Assembly: GCA_937894955.1 (NCBI GenBank)
Contig: CALAXO010000018.1
Coordinates: 1 to 12,732 of the forward strand
DNA length: 12,732 nt
Source of the DNA: an uncultured Clostridia bacterium
GTDB lineage: Bacteria > Bacillota > Clostridia > Christensenellales > CAG-138
Direction of reading: 5' to 3'
The stretch's first letter is position 1, and each line of letters begins with the position of its first letter. Positions 1 through 5,286 of the stretch are shown piece after piece. A model generated the notes under the pieces. It did not search any database. It saw only the letters and a program-made list of their open reading frames with translations, and was not told the DNA's origin. A program made the position numbers and the translations under genes.

Positions 1-62
1 TTTTCTTTAAGCGCGTTTATAATATATCATCTATTTTAGTTTCTTTAACCGAAATTGATGTT

Positions 63-86
63 TTTCATGAAAGGATTCTGTATAAT
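63..86 (+). promoter_or_regulatory. Promoter of the TetR-family gene with overlapping palindrome
   Basis: A perfect -10 hexamer TATAAT lies at 81-86, which predicts a transcript start near 93 and a leader of about 26 bases before the ATG at 119. No good -35 box is present: TTGATG at 55-60 is 20 bases away, which is too far. Just upstream is a perfect 10-base palindrome, TTTCATGAAA (63-72), in the -35/spacer region where a repressor would block polymerase. A purine-rich ribosome binding site, AGAAGGGAGA, lies at 101-110. The promoter is seen directly; the operator role is inferred. Confidence 0.6.
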
Positions 87-118
87 ACAATCATAAAAAG
101 AGAAGGGAGAATAAACCG

Positions 119-700
119 ATGTCCGCAGAACGATCGATATCCGGCAGCACAAGGCGGCAGTTGATTTCTGCAGTCAAGCAGCTGATGTCCACTCAGTCAT
201 TTCGCTCAATTCGCGTGAACGATATTTGCGACCTCTGCCATATAAACCGCAAAAGCTTCTACTATCATTATAAAGACAAGTTCGACCTTGTCAACAACGT
301 GTTTTATACCGAGTTCATCCTGCCCGCATCCCAAAAGCATTATGTTTCCGATTGGGATCTGCTTTCCGATATGAGCCGTTATATGTACGGCTGCAAAGCA
401 TTCTATCGAAATGCGCTGCTCATTCGCGGGCAGAATTCTTTTTATGATTATTTCACGGCAACGCTTGAGAGCATCTGCACGGCACTTGCGGCAAGTTCGC
501 CCGGATGTACCCGAAACTCCGTAAAGTTTCTTTCCCGAATGCTTGCAAGTGCATTTGAGTGCTGGCTCAACGAAAAAGATCCCTTGAGCCCGGAGAGCTT
601 CATTGCAACGATTCGTCCGTTGCTGCTCACATCCGGAAACGGTATTTCGGCAGTTGCGGGCTACGGATCTGATTTTGCCGCGCTCACACCCAACGCCTGA
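119..700 (+). CDS. TetR/AcrR-family transcriptional regulator
   Basis: A 193-residue one-component regulator of the TetR type. The N-terminal DNA-binding domain spans roughly residues 10-60. Its helix-turn-helix is visible at about 30-52: an IRVNDIC first helix, a turn, then a recognition helix reading INRKSFYYHY followed by KDKFDLV, which matches the family pattern of a YYHF-like motif and a K-[DE]-L/F-[LV] tail. The remaining 130 residues are the divergent ligand/dimer domain, of the DhaS-like kind with aromatic and cysteine residues, so no ligand can be inferred. The ATG at 119 is preceded at good spacing by AGAAGGGAGA. The gene stands alone, transcribed towards the oxidoreductase operon but separated by 404 bases with hairpins and a separate strong promoter. 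A palindrome in its own promoter suggests autorepression, and a similar element occurs at the operon promoter. Family membership is firm; target genes are unproven. Confidence 0.9.
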   Translation: MSAERSISGSTRRQLISAVKQLMSTQSFRSIRVNDICDLCHINRKSFYYHYKDKFDLVNNVFYTEFILPASQKHYVSDWDLLSDMSRYMYGCKAFYRNALLIRGQNSFYDYFTATLESICTALAASSPGCTRNSVKFLSRMLASAFECWLNEKDPLSPESFIATIRPLLLTSGNGISAVAGYGSDFAALTPNA

Positions 701-736
701 CTTAATCCAAGCACCCAAGTCGGTTTAACTCATGAT

Positions 737-754
737 GAACCATAAGCATGGTTC
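737..754 (+). terminator. Hairpin 3' of the TetR gene (weak terminator candidate)
   Basis: A perfect 7-base-pair inverted repeat, GAACCAT (737-743) and ATGGTTC (748-754), with a 4-base AAGC loop, lies 37 bases after the regulator's stop codon. It is followed by TGTCATGTTTTCC, which has only a short T run, so termination would be weak. It could instead be a protein-binding palindrome, since four CATG tetramers fall between 731 and 774. Confidence 0.35.
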
Positions 755-815
755 TGTCATGTTTTCCGTTCATGTCTCTGTATTATCGGCATGGATAACG
801 TTTGCAATGTTCCTT

Positions 816-837
816 TGCAGGTTTTTTCCTTCCTGCA
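816..837 (+). terminator. Hairpin with short T tract, first of a tandem pair
   Basis: TGCAGG (816-821) pairs perfectly with CCTGCA (832-837) across a 10-base T/C-rich loop, and TTTTC follows. The 6-bp stem alone is a modest terminator. Its GCAGG/CCTGC arms can also pair with the arms of the next hairpin, so two alternative folds are possible. Confidence 0.35.
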
Positions 838-851
838 TTTTCATCGTCGGT

Positions 852-897
852 ACCGCCCTGCTGCTTTTGTTGTTTTTTCGGCAGGGCGGTCTTTGCT
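852..897 (+). terminator. GC-rich 10-bp hairpin, candidate terminator
   Basis: ACCGCCCTGC (852-861) and GCAGGGCGGT (881-890) form a perfect 10-bp stem, mostly GC, with a 19-base T-rich loop. The downstream CTTTGCTT is only a partial T tract. It most likely stops transcripts coming from the TetR gene before the operon promoter. No coding region explains it. Confidence 0.5.
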
Positions 898-1019
898 TCA
901 AAAGCGCACCTCGGAGTCGCCGAACAGGGTCTTTTCCCTTGTTTTGGAACCCAAACACAAAAAAGAGGCTTTTTTTCGATAAAAAAGTCCAAAATAAAAT
1001 ATATATTGCATTCAGGTAT

Positions 1020-1047
1020 TTGTCATTCATGACATTAGTGCTATAAT
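1020..1047 (+). promoter_or_regulatory. Promoter of the 2-oxoacid oxidoreductase operon with an internal operator-like palindrome
   Basis: A -35 box TTGTCA (1020-1025), a 16-base spacer and an extended -10 TGC-TATAAT (1039-1047) make a strong housekeeping promoter, with the start predicted near 1054. The inverted repeat TGTCAT-TC-ATGACA (1021-1034) overlaps the -35 box and spacer, an ideal place for a repressor. It shares TTCATGA with the palindrome in the TetR gene promoter at nearly the same distance from the -10. The 51-base leader contains a small hairpin, GACGG/CCGTC (1065-1080), just before the ribosome binding site AAGGAGG at 1091-1097. Confidence 0.75.
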
Positions 1048-1104
1048 AGTATTCATAACCGAATGACGGCTCACCCCGTCCTTTAAATTCAAGGAGGTTC
1101 ACTT

Positions 1105-1314
1105 ATGGTCAAACTAACCATTGATGAGAATCGCTGCAAGGGCTGCGGCCTCTGTGTGCGTGCATGTCCCAAGAAACTTCTTGAGCTTGCAAAACAAAAG
1201 CTCAACGAAAAGGGTTATCACCCCGCAATGATGACTGACCCCGAAGCATGTGTTGCCTGCGCGAGCTGCGCACGCACCTGCCCCGATGCAGTTATCACCA
1301 TTGAAAAAGAGTAG
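1105..1314 (+). CDS. 2-oxoacid:ferredoxin oxidoreductase delta subunit (2x[4Fe-4S] ferredoxin)
   Basis: A 69-residue iron-sulfur protein with two complete CxxCxxCxxxCP motifs: Cys11, 14, 17, 21 and Cys49, 52, 55, 59. This is the classic bacterial two-cluster ferredoxin pattern. It is the small electron-carrying subunit of a cytoplasmic 2-oxoacid oxidoreductase, taking electrons from the TPP subunit and passing them to free ferredoxin. The length and first-in-operon position match the delta subunits of KorDABC/VorDABC-type enzymes. The start is fixed by AAGGAGG at 1091-1097, 7 bases before the ATG. The stop is 12 bases before the alpha subunit, and the next ribosome binding site (AGGAGG) overlaps the stop codon, so the genes are cotranscribed and probably translationally coupled. 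An ordinary free ferredoxin is the only alternative, and the operon argues against it. Confidence 0.93.
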   Translation: MVKLTIDENRCKGCGLCVRACPKKLLELAKQKLNEKGYHPAMMTDPEACVACASCARTCPDAVITIEKE

Positions 1315-1326
1315 GAGGAAAAGAAC

Positions 1327-2397
1327 ATGGCAAAGAAATTGATGAAGGGCTGCGAAGCTGTTGCAGAAGCTGCTATTCAGGCAGGCTGCCACTACTTCTT
1401 CGGTTATCCCATCACTCCCCAGAACGATATTCCCGAATACATGGCGCGTCGCCTTCCTCAGGTGGGCGGCTGCTTCCTCCAGGCAGAGAGCGAAGTTGCT
1501 GCAATCAACATGGTCTACGGCGCAGCAGCTGCCGGTGCAAGGTGCATGACAAGCTCCTCCAGCCCCGGAATCAGCCTTAAGCAGGAGGGCATGACCTATC
1601 TTGCAGGCGCAGAGCTTCCCTGTGTTGTTGTTAACATGGTTCGCGGCGGCCCCGGCTTGGGTTCCATTCAGCCCTCCCAGGGCGACTATTTTCAGGCAAC
1701 TCGCGGCGGCGGGCACGGCGATTACCATCCCATCGTTCTCGCTCCCGCTTCCGTTCAGGAAACCGTCGACCTTATGCAGGATGCATTCGACCTTGCAGAC
1801 ATCTACCGCACTCCCGTCATGATCCTTGCCGACGGTATCATCGGTCAGATCATGGAACCCGTTGAGTTCCACGAGAAGAAGGAAACCCGCGAGCTTCCCG
1901 CAAAGGACTGGGCAGCAACCGGTTGGAGTCCCGCAAGCAATCGCCCCCGTGCAATCGTCAACTCTCTCTACATTGAAGTTGAAGAGCTTCAGGAGCTGAA
2001 CGACAGGCTTCAGGCAAGATATCAGCACATTCGTGAAAACGAATCCCGCGCTGAGCTTTACAACACCGAAGGTGCGGAAATTATCGTTTGCGCATACGGC
2101 ACCGTTGCCCGCATTTGCAAAGCCGCAATCGGTCTTTGCGCAAAGCAGGGCGTTAAAGTCGGTCTGTTCCGCCCGATCACCGCATGGCCCTTCCCCGAGA
2201 AGCAGCTTGCGAAAGCAATGGCTCAGGACAGCGTAAAGAAAGCAATCGCTGTTGAAATCAGTGCAGGTCAGATGCTTGAAGATGTCAAGCTGACCGTAAA
2301 CGGCACCAAGCCCGTTGAGTTCTACGGCAAACCCGGCAGCTACACGCCGACAGCCGAAGAAATTGCAGAATATATCATGAAATCAAGGGAGGCTTAA
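1327..2397 (+). CDS. vorB: 2-oxoacid:ferredoxin oxidoreductase alpha subunit, VorB-like
   Basis: A 356-residue subunit combining the pyrimidine-binding domain and the transketolase C-terminal-like domain of the pyruvate:ferredoxin oxidoreductase superfamily. GYPITPQ (26-32) is the family signature, ESEVAAINM begins at the conserved glutamate 54 that assists TPP activation, and TSSSSPGISL (75-84) and RGGPGLGSIQPSQGD (106-120) are typical of the VorB/KorA branch. The C-terminal domain (about 245-356) contains the IIVCAYGT and GLFRPITAWPFP segments. It acts in the cytoplasm with the other three subunits, forming acyl-CoA and reduced ferredoxin from a 2-oxoacid and CoA. The sequence pattern resembles proteins named 3-methyl-2-oxobutanoate dehydrogenase subunit VorB in clostridia, but that name covers enzymes whose substrate is rarely tested; 2-oxoglutarate or aryl 2-oxoacids remain possible. 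Ribosome binding site AGGAGG starts at 1314. The beta gene follows after 2 bases. Confidence 0.92.
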   Translation: MAKKLMKGCEAVAEAAIQAGCHYFFGYPITPQNDIPEYMARRLPQVGGCFLQAESEVAAINMVYGAAAAGARCMTSSSSPGISLKQEGMTYLAGAELPCVVVNMVRGGPGLGSIQPSQGDYFQATRGGGHGDYHPIVLAPASVQETVDLMQDAFDLADIYRTPVMILADGIIGQIMEPVEFHEKKETRELPAKDWAATGWSPASNRPRAIVNSLYIEVEELQELNDRLQARYQHIRENESRAELYNTEGAEIIVCAYGTVARICKAAIGLCAKQGVKVGLFRPITAWPFPEKQLAKAMAQDSVKKAIAVEISAGQMLEDVKLTVNGTKPVEFYGKPGSYTPTAEEIAEYIMKSREA

Positions 2398-2399
2398 TT

Positions 2400-3146
2400 A
2401 TGCAGACCGTATTTAAGAAAACCCCTATCCTGACCGACGCGGTGCTTCATTATTGCCCCGGCTGCGGTCATGGTATCGTTCACAGGCTCGTTGCGGAAGT
2501 TGTTGACGAGCTCGGCATTCAGGATCGCACAATCGCAATCGTTCCCGTCGGCTGCGCAGTATTCGGATATAAATACTTCAATCTCGACTCCATCGAGGCA
2601 GCACACGGAAGAGCACCCGCCGCTGCAACCGGTGTTAAGCGCACCAACCCCAACAATGTTGTTTTCACATATCAGGGTGACGGCGACCTTGCTTCCATCG
2701 GCACGGCTGAAATCGTTCACGCTGCACACCGCGGCGAAAAGATCACCACGATCTTCATCAACAATGCAATTTACGGCATGACCGGCGGTCAGATGGCTCC
2801 CACGACTCTTGTCGGACAGAAGACCACAACCAGCCCCTACGGCCGTGATAAGGATCATTGCGGCAGTCCCATCCGCATTGCGGAAATGCTCGCAACCATT
2901 GAAGGCAGCGCATACATTGAGCGCGTTGCCGTCAACTCCCCCGCTAACATCGTCCGCGCCAAGAAGGCTATCAAGAACGCTTTTGAATGCCAGCTCGCAG
3001 GCAAGGGCTTCAGCCTTGTAGAGGTTCTGTCCAACTGCCCCACAAACTGGGGTATGAGTCCCGTTGAATCCATGGAATGGCTCGAAAAGAACATGATCCC
3101 CTATTATCCTCTCGGCGTTAAGAAAGACATCACCAAGGAGGTATAA
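2400..3146 (+). CDS. 2-oxoacid:ferredoxin oxidoreductase beta subunit (thiamine pyrophosphate-binding)
   Basis: A 248-residue catalytic subunit that binds TPP-Mg. The cofactor motif is clear: GDGDLASIG from residue 93 with the partner asparagines 121-122 (FINNAIYGMTGGQ). The opening HYCPGCGHG (18-25) and PVGCAVFGYKYF (49-60) are hallmarks of KorB/VorA-type beta subunits, and RAPAAATGVK (71-80) is the conserved loop near the active site. The subunit decarboxylates the 2-oxoacid and passes electrons to iron-sulfur clusters. It has few cysteines beyond those of CPGCGH, so the delta subunit is expected to carry most of the clusters. A ribosome binding site, AAGGGAGG (2385-2392), lies inside the end of the alpha gene, and the gamma gene starts 3 bases after the stop, showing tight coupling. 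Substrate specificity cannot be read from the sequence; branched-chain 2-oxoacids are favoured only through the VorB-like alpha subunit. Confidence 0.93.
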   Translation: MQTVFKKTPILTDAVLHYCPGCGHGIVHRLVAEVVDELGIQDRTIAIVPVGCAVFGYKYFNLDSIEAAHGRAPAAATGVKRTNPNNVVFTYQGDGDLASIGTAEIVHAAHRGEKITTIFINNAIYGMTGGQMAPTTLVGQKTTTSPYGRDKDHCGSPIRIAEMLATIEGSAYIERVAVNSPANIVRAKKAIKNAFECQLAGKGFSLVEVLSNCPTNWGMSPVESMEWLEKNMIPYYPLGVKKDITKEV

Positions 3147-3149
3147 GTT

Positions 3150-3689
3150 ATGCTTTGGACTAATATTTTCGCAGGATTCGGCGGTCAGGGCGTTTTGCTC
3201 ATCGGTCAGCTCCTTGCGTATGCCGGCATGTATGAGGGCAAAAATGTCAGCTGGCTCCCCTCCTACGGCCCCGAAATGCGCGGCGGTACCGCAAACTGCT
3301 CCGTTGTTGTTTCCGATGAACCCGTTGCGTCCCCCGTTATCAACAAGTGCGACTGCGTTATCGCGATGAACCGCCCCTCTCTCGACAAATTCGAGCAGAA
3401 TGTTCTTCCCGGCGGCAAGCTGTTCATCAACAGCTCCATCATCGACAAAAAGGCAACCCGCACCGATATCGATGTTTACTACGTTCCCTGCAACGAAATT
3501 GCAGACAAGCTCAACAACCCCAAAGTTGCAAACATGGCAATGCTCGGTGCGTACCTTGAAGCAACCAAGGCTGTTCAGACCAAGAGTGTTCTTGATGCAC
3601 TGCTCTATAAACTGGGCGAAAAGAAAGCTGCACTCATCCCCCTCAATGAAGAAGCAATCGAAGCAGGTGCTGCAAGCATCCGTAAATAA
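3150..3689 (+). CDS. 2-oxoacid:ferredoxin oxidoreductase gamma subunit
   Basis: A 179-residue protein of the pyruvate/ketoisovalerate oxidoreductase catalytic (gamma) family. The N-terminal glycine motif FAGFGGQGVLLIGQ (7-20) is diagnostic, followed by SYGPEMRGGTANCSVVVS, the equally conserved segment that contacts CoA in structures of related enzymes. In the complex it forms the CoA-binding domain beside the alpha and beta subunits. Length is normal for a separate gamma subunit. Ribosome binding site AAGGAGG (3135-3141) overlaps the end of the beta gene. It is the last gene of the operon: the next 250 bases hold terminators, and the following genes are on the other strand. The order delta-alpha-beta-gamma matches common clostridial and archaeal Kor/Vor operons. 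Confidence 0.93.
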   Translation: MLWTNIFAGFGGQGVLLIGQLLAYAGMYEGKNVSWLPSYGPEMRGGTANCSVVVSDEPVASPVINKCDCVIAMNRPSLDKFEQNVLPGGKLFINSSIIDKKATRTDIDVYYVPCNEIADKLNNPKVANMAMLGAYLEATKAVQTKSVLDALLYKLGEKKAALIPLNEEAIEAGAASIRK

Positions 3690-3765
3690 TTCGGTTTCTT
3701 TTCGGTATTTTTCAAGTTGCGCACGGGTTTATGCTCTGACAGGGCTCAGCTTATGAATCCATGCC

Positions 3766-3806
3766 GCACCGCACAGCCGCAGATTAGGTTGTGCGGTGCA
3801 TTTTTT
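3766..3806 (+). terminator. Intrinsic terminator of the oxidoreductase operon
   Basis: GCACCGCACA (3766-3775) and TGTGCGGTGC (3790-3799) form a perfect 10-bp GC-rich stem with a 14-base loop. An A and six T's follow (3801-3806). It lies 77 bases after the last operon gene and is a textbook rho-independent terminator. Confidence 0.88.
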
Positions 3807-3860
3807 ATATCTGATTCGGCACTGCACCGCTAAACTGTTTGATTCTTTTCAATACAAAAC

Positions 3861-3896
3861 AAGGACGAGCCGAATTTGTCTCCGACCGTCCTTTTT
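3861..3896. terminator. Second hairpin between convergent genes, possibly bidirectional
   Basis: AAGGACG (3861-3867) and CGTCCTT (3887-3893) pair perfectly over a 19-base loop. T's at 3892-3896 serve the plus strand, and the flank on the minus strand reads GTTTTGTATT. It could stop read-through from either of the converging transcripts. Confidence 0.55.
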
Positions 3897-3919
3897 ATAA
3901 AAGAGGCTGTTTACGGCTC
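3897..3919 (-). terminator. Terminator of the DUF1284 gene
   Basis: On the minus strand, GAGCCG and CAGCCTC (3919-3903) form a 6-bp stem with one bulged base and a 4-base loop, followed by TTTTATAAAA. It lies 24 bases after the stop codon of the DUF1284 gene. The stem is short but the position and T tract fit. Confidence 0.5.
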
Positions 3920-3942
3920 AATGTTACCTTCACAAATCAGCT

Positions 3943-4371
3943 TTAAACCGGTTGATGCTCAACCGCAGTGTCCGAATGCGCTGAATGACAAATTTCATGC
4001 CATTCACAGTCTCCGCAGACTGTTTCAAAAAGCAGTGCATCAGCCATAATGTATTTAGCTTTTTCGGAAAGTGCTCCCCATTTCAGCACCGTGCCCGGTT
4101 CAACTTTCAACAGACTCATTGCCGCCGAGTCATATCTTTTGACCTTTTCGGCGCAACGGCAGCACACGTCATCAGAATTCTGAGGTTCGGTGCGGTTTGG
4201 GCAGGCCTTGCAAACGGCATCGCTTGCCGGCACAATTTTGATATCGGCATCAGGTTTAAGTTTACGAACTATAGTGTTCATATTATCAATAAACTCATCA
4301 CTGTATCCGCTTTGCCGATAATTCAGAATGCAAAACGCATGATGCGGGCGTAATATCTGCATATCATCCAT
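3943..4371 (-). CDS. DUF1284 domain-containing cysteine-rich protein
   Basis: A 142-residue soluble protein of the uncharacterised DUF1284 family. It opens with LRPHHAFCILNYRQSGYS (7-24), which matches the family's typical LRPHHxxC...GYS start, and NMNTIVRKL (30-38) follows. Nine cysteines fall in groups: Cys14; Cys54 and 57 (CKACP); Cys70, 71 and 73 (CCRC); Cys119, 122 and 128 (CGDCEWHEICH). This arrangement suggests binding of an iron-sulfur cluster or zinc, which is inference. Length is normal for the family. The start at 4371 has GGGGTG about 9 bases upstream; Met4 is an alternative start and would not affect the domain. Its start lies only 17 bases after the stop of the carbon-nitrogen hydrolase on the same strand, so the two are probably cotranscribed. 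No enzymatic activity is known to me for this family, and none is assigned. Confidence 0.85.
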   Translation of the reverse strand: MDDMQILRPHHAFCILNYRQSGYSDEFIDNMNTIVRKLKPDADIKIVPASDAVCKACPNRTEPQNSDDVCCRCAEKVKRYDSAAMSLLKVEPGTVLKWGALSEKAKYIMADALLFETVCGDCEWHEICHSAHSDTAVEHQPV

Positions 4372-4388
4372 TTATGACAACACCCCCG

Positions 4389-5114
4389 TCACACACGCAC
4401 CAGCAGATAGCCATCCTGCCCCATCGGCACTTCACACACGGTTTTGCCGTTAAGGAAAGCATAACATCCGCCGCGCGTATTGTCAGCATTGCATATGCTG
4501 TTCACAAGGAAAACGGGACGCGGAATCTTTTTTGCCTGCTCGGCATACTCATCAACAAGTTTTGTGCGCCACATTTCCGTGTTGTATGTTACATATACAG
4601 GATAAAGCAAAAAATCAAATTTTTCTTTGTTTATCTGTTCAATGTTTTCCTCATACCATAAGTCCCCGCAAACAGCAAGGGCGATTCTTTTACCCATATA
4701 TGTAAATATTTTGAAACCATCGCCCTCCTTATAGTGCTCGTCAGTAATATCATACTCCTTCCATCCTTTTGAAACGCGACGGAAATTGTTAACGATCTCG
4801 CCATTCTTTCCAATGAACATATATGAGCTGTAAATCGCTTCATCGCAGAGTTCGTAATAACCGAACGAAACTGCAACGGAGTATTTTTTCGCCGTGTAGC
4901 GCAGCATCTTTATCGGCTGCGAATCAACACTTACAGCAACTGTTCTGTCTTTTTCAAAATTCCATTTCAAGCTGTTAAAGCCTTGAAGATAACTTTCTCC
5001 GAACGCAACAAGGTCAACTTTTTTTCGGAGTGAGGCAAGTGCCTTTTCAATACGATTAACATTCAGTGTTATTGAATCATCAAGCGTCGGTTGAGAAGCA
5101 AGCGCAATTTTCAT
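4389..5114 (-). CDS. Carbon-nitrogen hydrolase (nitrilase superfamily), unknown substrate
   Basis: A cytoplasmic amidase-like enzyme of 241 residues using the nitrilase-superfamily Glu-Lys-Cys triad: Glu40 in VAFGESYLQGF, Lys116 in FRRVSKGW and Cys149 in ALAVCGDLWY. The fold would be the usual alpha-beta-beta-alpha sandwich. The family hydrolyses amide or, rarely, nitrile C-N bonds through a cysteine thioester. It is slightly shorter than typical members (about 260-300 residues). The frame is open upstream to 5237, but I chose Met at 5114 because MKIALASQPTLDD is the canonical first beta strand, AGGAC lies about 10 bases before it, and the 41-residue extension is encoded by a long perfect hairpin (5188-5225) that looks like the terminator of the preceding gene. 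Spacing to the DUF1284 gene is 17 bases, suggesting joint function. The substrate could be a carbamoyl, omega-amide or small-molecule amide; the sequence does not decide. Confidence 0.85.
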   Translation of the reverse strand: MKIALASQPTLDDSITLNVNRIEKALASLRKKVDLVAFGESYLQGFNSLKWNFEKDRTVAVSVDSQPIKMLRYTAKKYSVAVSFGYYELCDEAIYSSYMFIGKNGEIVNNFRRVSKGWKEYDITDEHYKEGDGFKIFTYMGKRIALAVCGDLWYEENIEQINKEKFDFLLYPVYVTYNTEMWRTKLVDEYAEQAKKIPRPVFLVNSICNADNTRGGCYAFLNGKTVCEVPMGQDGYLLVRV

Positions 5115-5187
5115 GTTATTAACGTCCTGTGTCTTTTCGTCAGTGAATCCTTTTTTATTTGCAAATTTTCTGCAAACGTATCGAAAT

Positions 5188-5225
5188 GCCTGCTCCCATG
5201 CACACTCGGTGCAAGGGGAGCAGGC
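5188..5225 (-). terminator. Long GC-rich hairpin downstream of the protease gene
   Basis: GCCTGCTCCC (5188-5197) and GGGAGCAGGC (5216-5225) form a perfect 10-bp stem. A second stem TGCAC/GTGCA (5199-5203 with 5209-5213) stacks inside it around the loop ACTCG, giving 15 paired bases broken only by an A opposite AG. It begins 62 bases after the protease stop. On the minus strand it is followed by ATTTCGATACGTTTG, which is a poor T tract, so it may act as an RNA-stabilising 3' hairpin as much as a terminator. Confidence 0.6.
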
Positions 5226-5286
5226 GGTGTCATGCATTAGTTTCGGGAGAGAATCAAAATCTGTCCTTTAATGCATTTTGTCTGAA

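Larger units (their letters stand above)
701..1104. other. Gene-free 404-base intergenic region rich in hairpins
   Basis: No convincing gene is present. The open frames here lack ribosome binding sites, overlap hairpins and have no recognisable protein family. In order, the region holds a 7-bp hairpin (737-754), a TATTAT hexamer (781-786) that could be a weak -10, two GC-rich hairpins (816-837 and 852-890), an A/T-rich inverted repeat around 959-975 (AAAAAAG-AGG-CTTTTTT), and the operon promoter (1020-1047). A short untranslated RNA ending at 852-890 is possible but unproven. Confidence 0.6.

Noticed and set aside
18..23. TATAAT near the left edge as a separate promoter
   Set aside because: AT-rich surroundings, no -35 box visible within the window and a better -10 box closer to the gene at 81-86.
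732..1046. 104-codon open frame in the region before the oxidoreductase operon, with a hydrophobic stretch
   Set aside because: No ribosome binding site, overlaps three hairpins and the operon promoter, and the sequence resembles no protein; the hydrophobicity comes from T-rich DNA.
1114..2028. Long 304-codon open frame antisense to the ferredoxin and alpha subunit genes
   Set aside because: Shadow of the codon pattern in the strongly supported plus-strand genes; no family resemblance and no separate start signals.
5115..5237. Upstream extension of the carbon-nitrogen hydrolase frame
   Set aside because: Encoded by a long hairpin, lacks a ribosome binding site, and precedes the canonical first strand of the fold.
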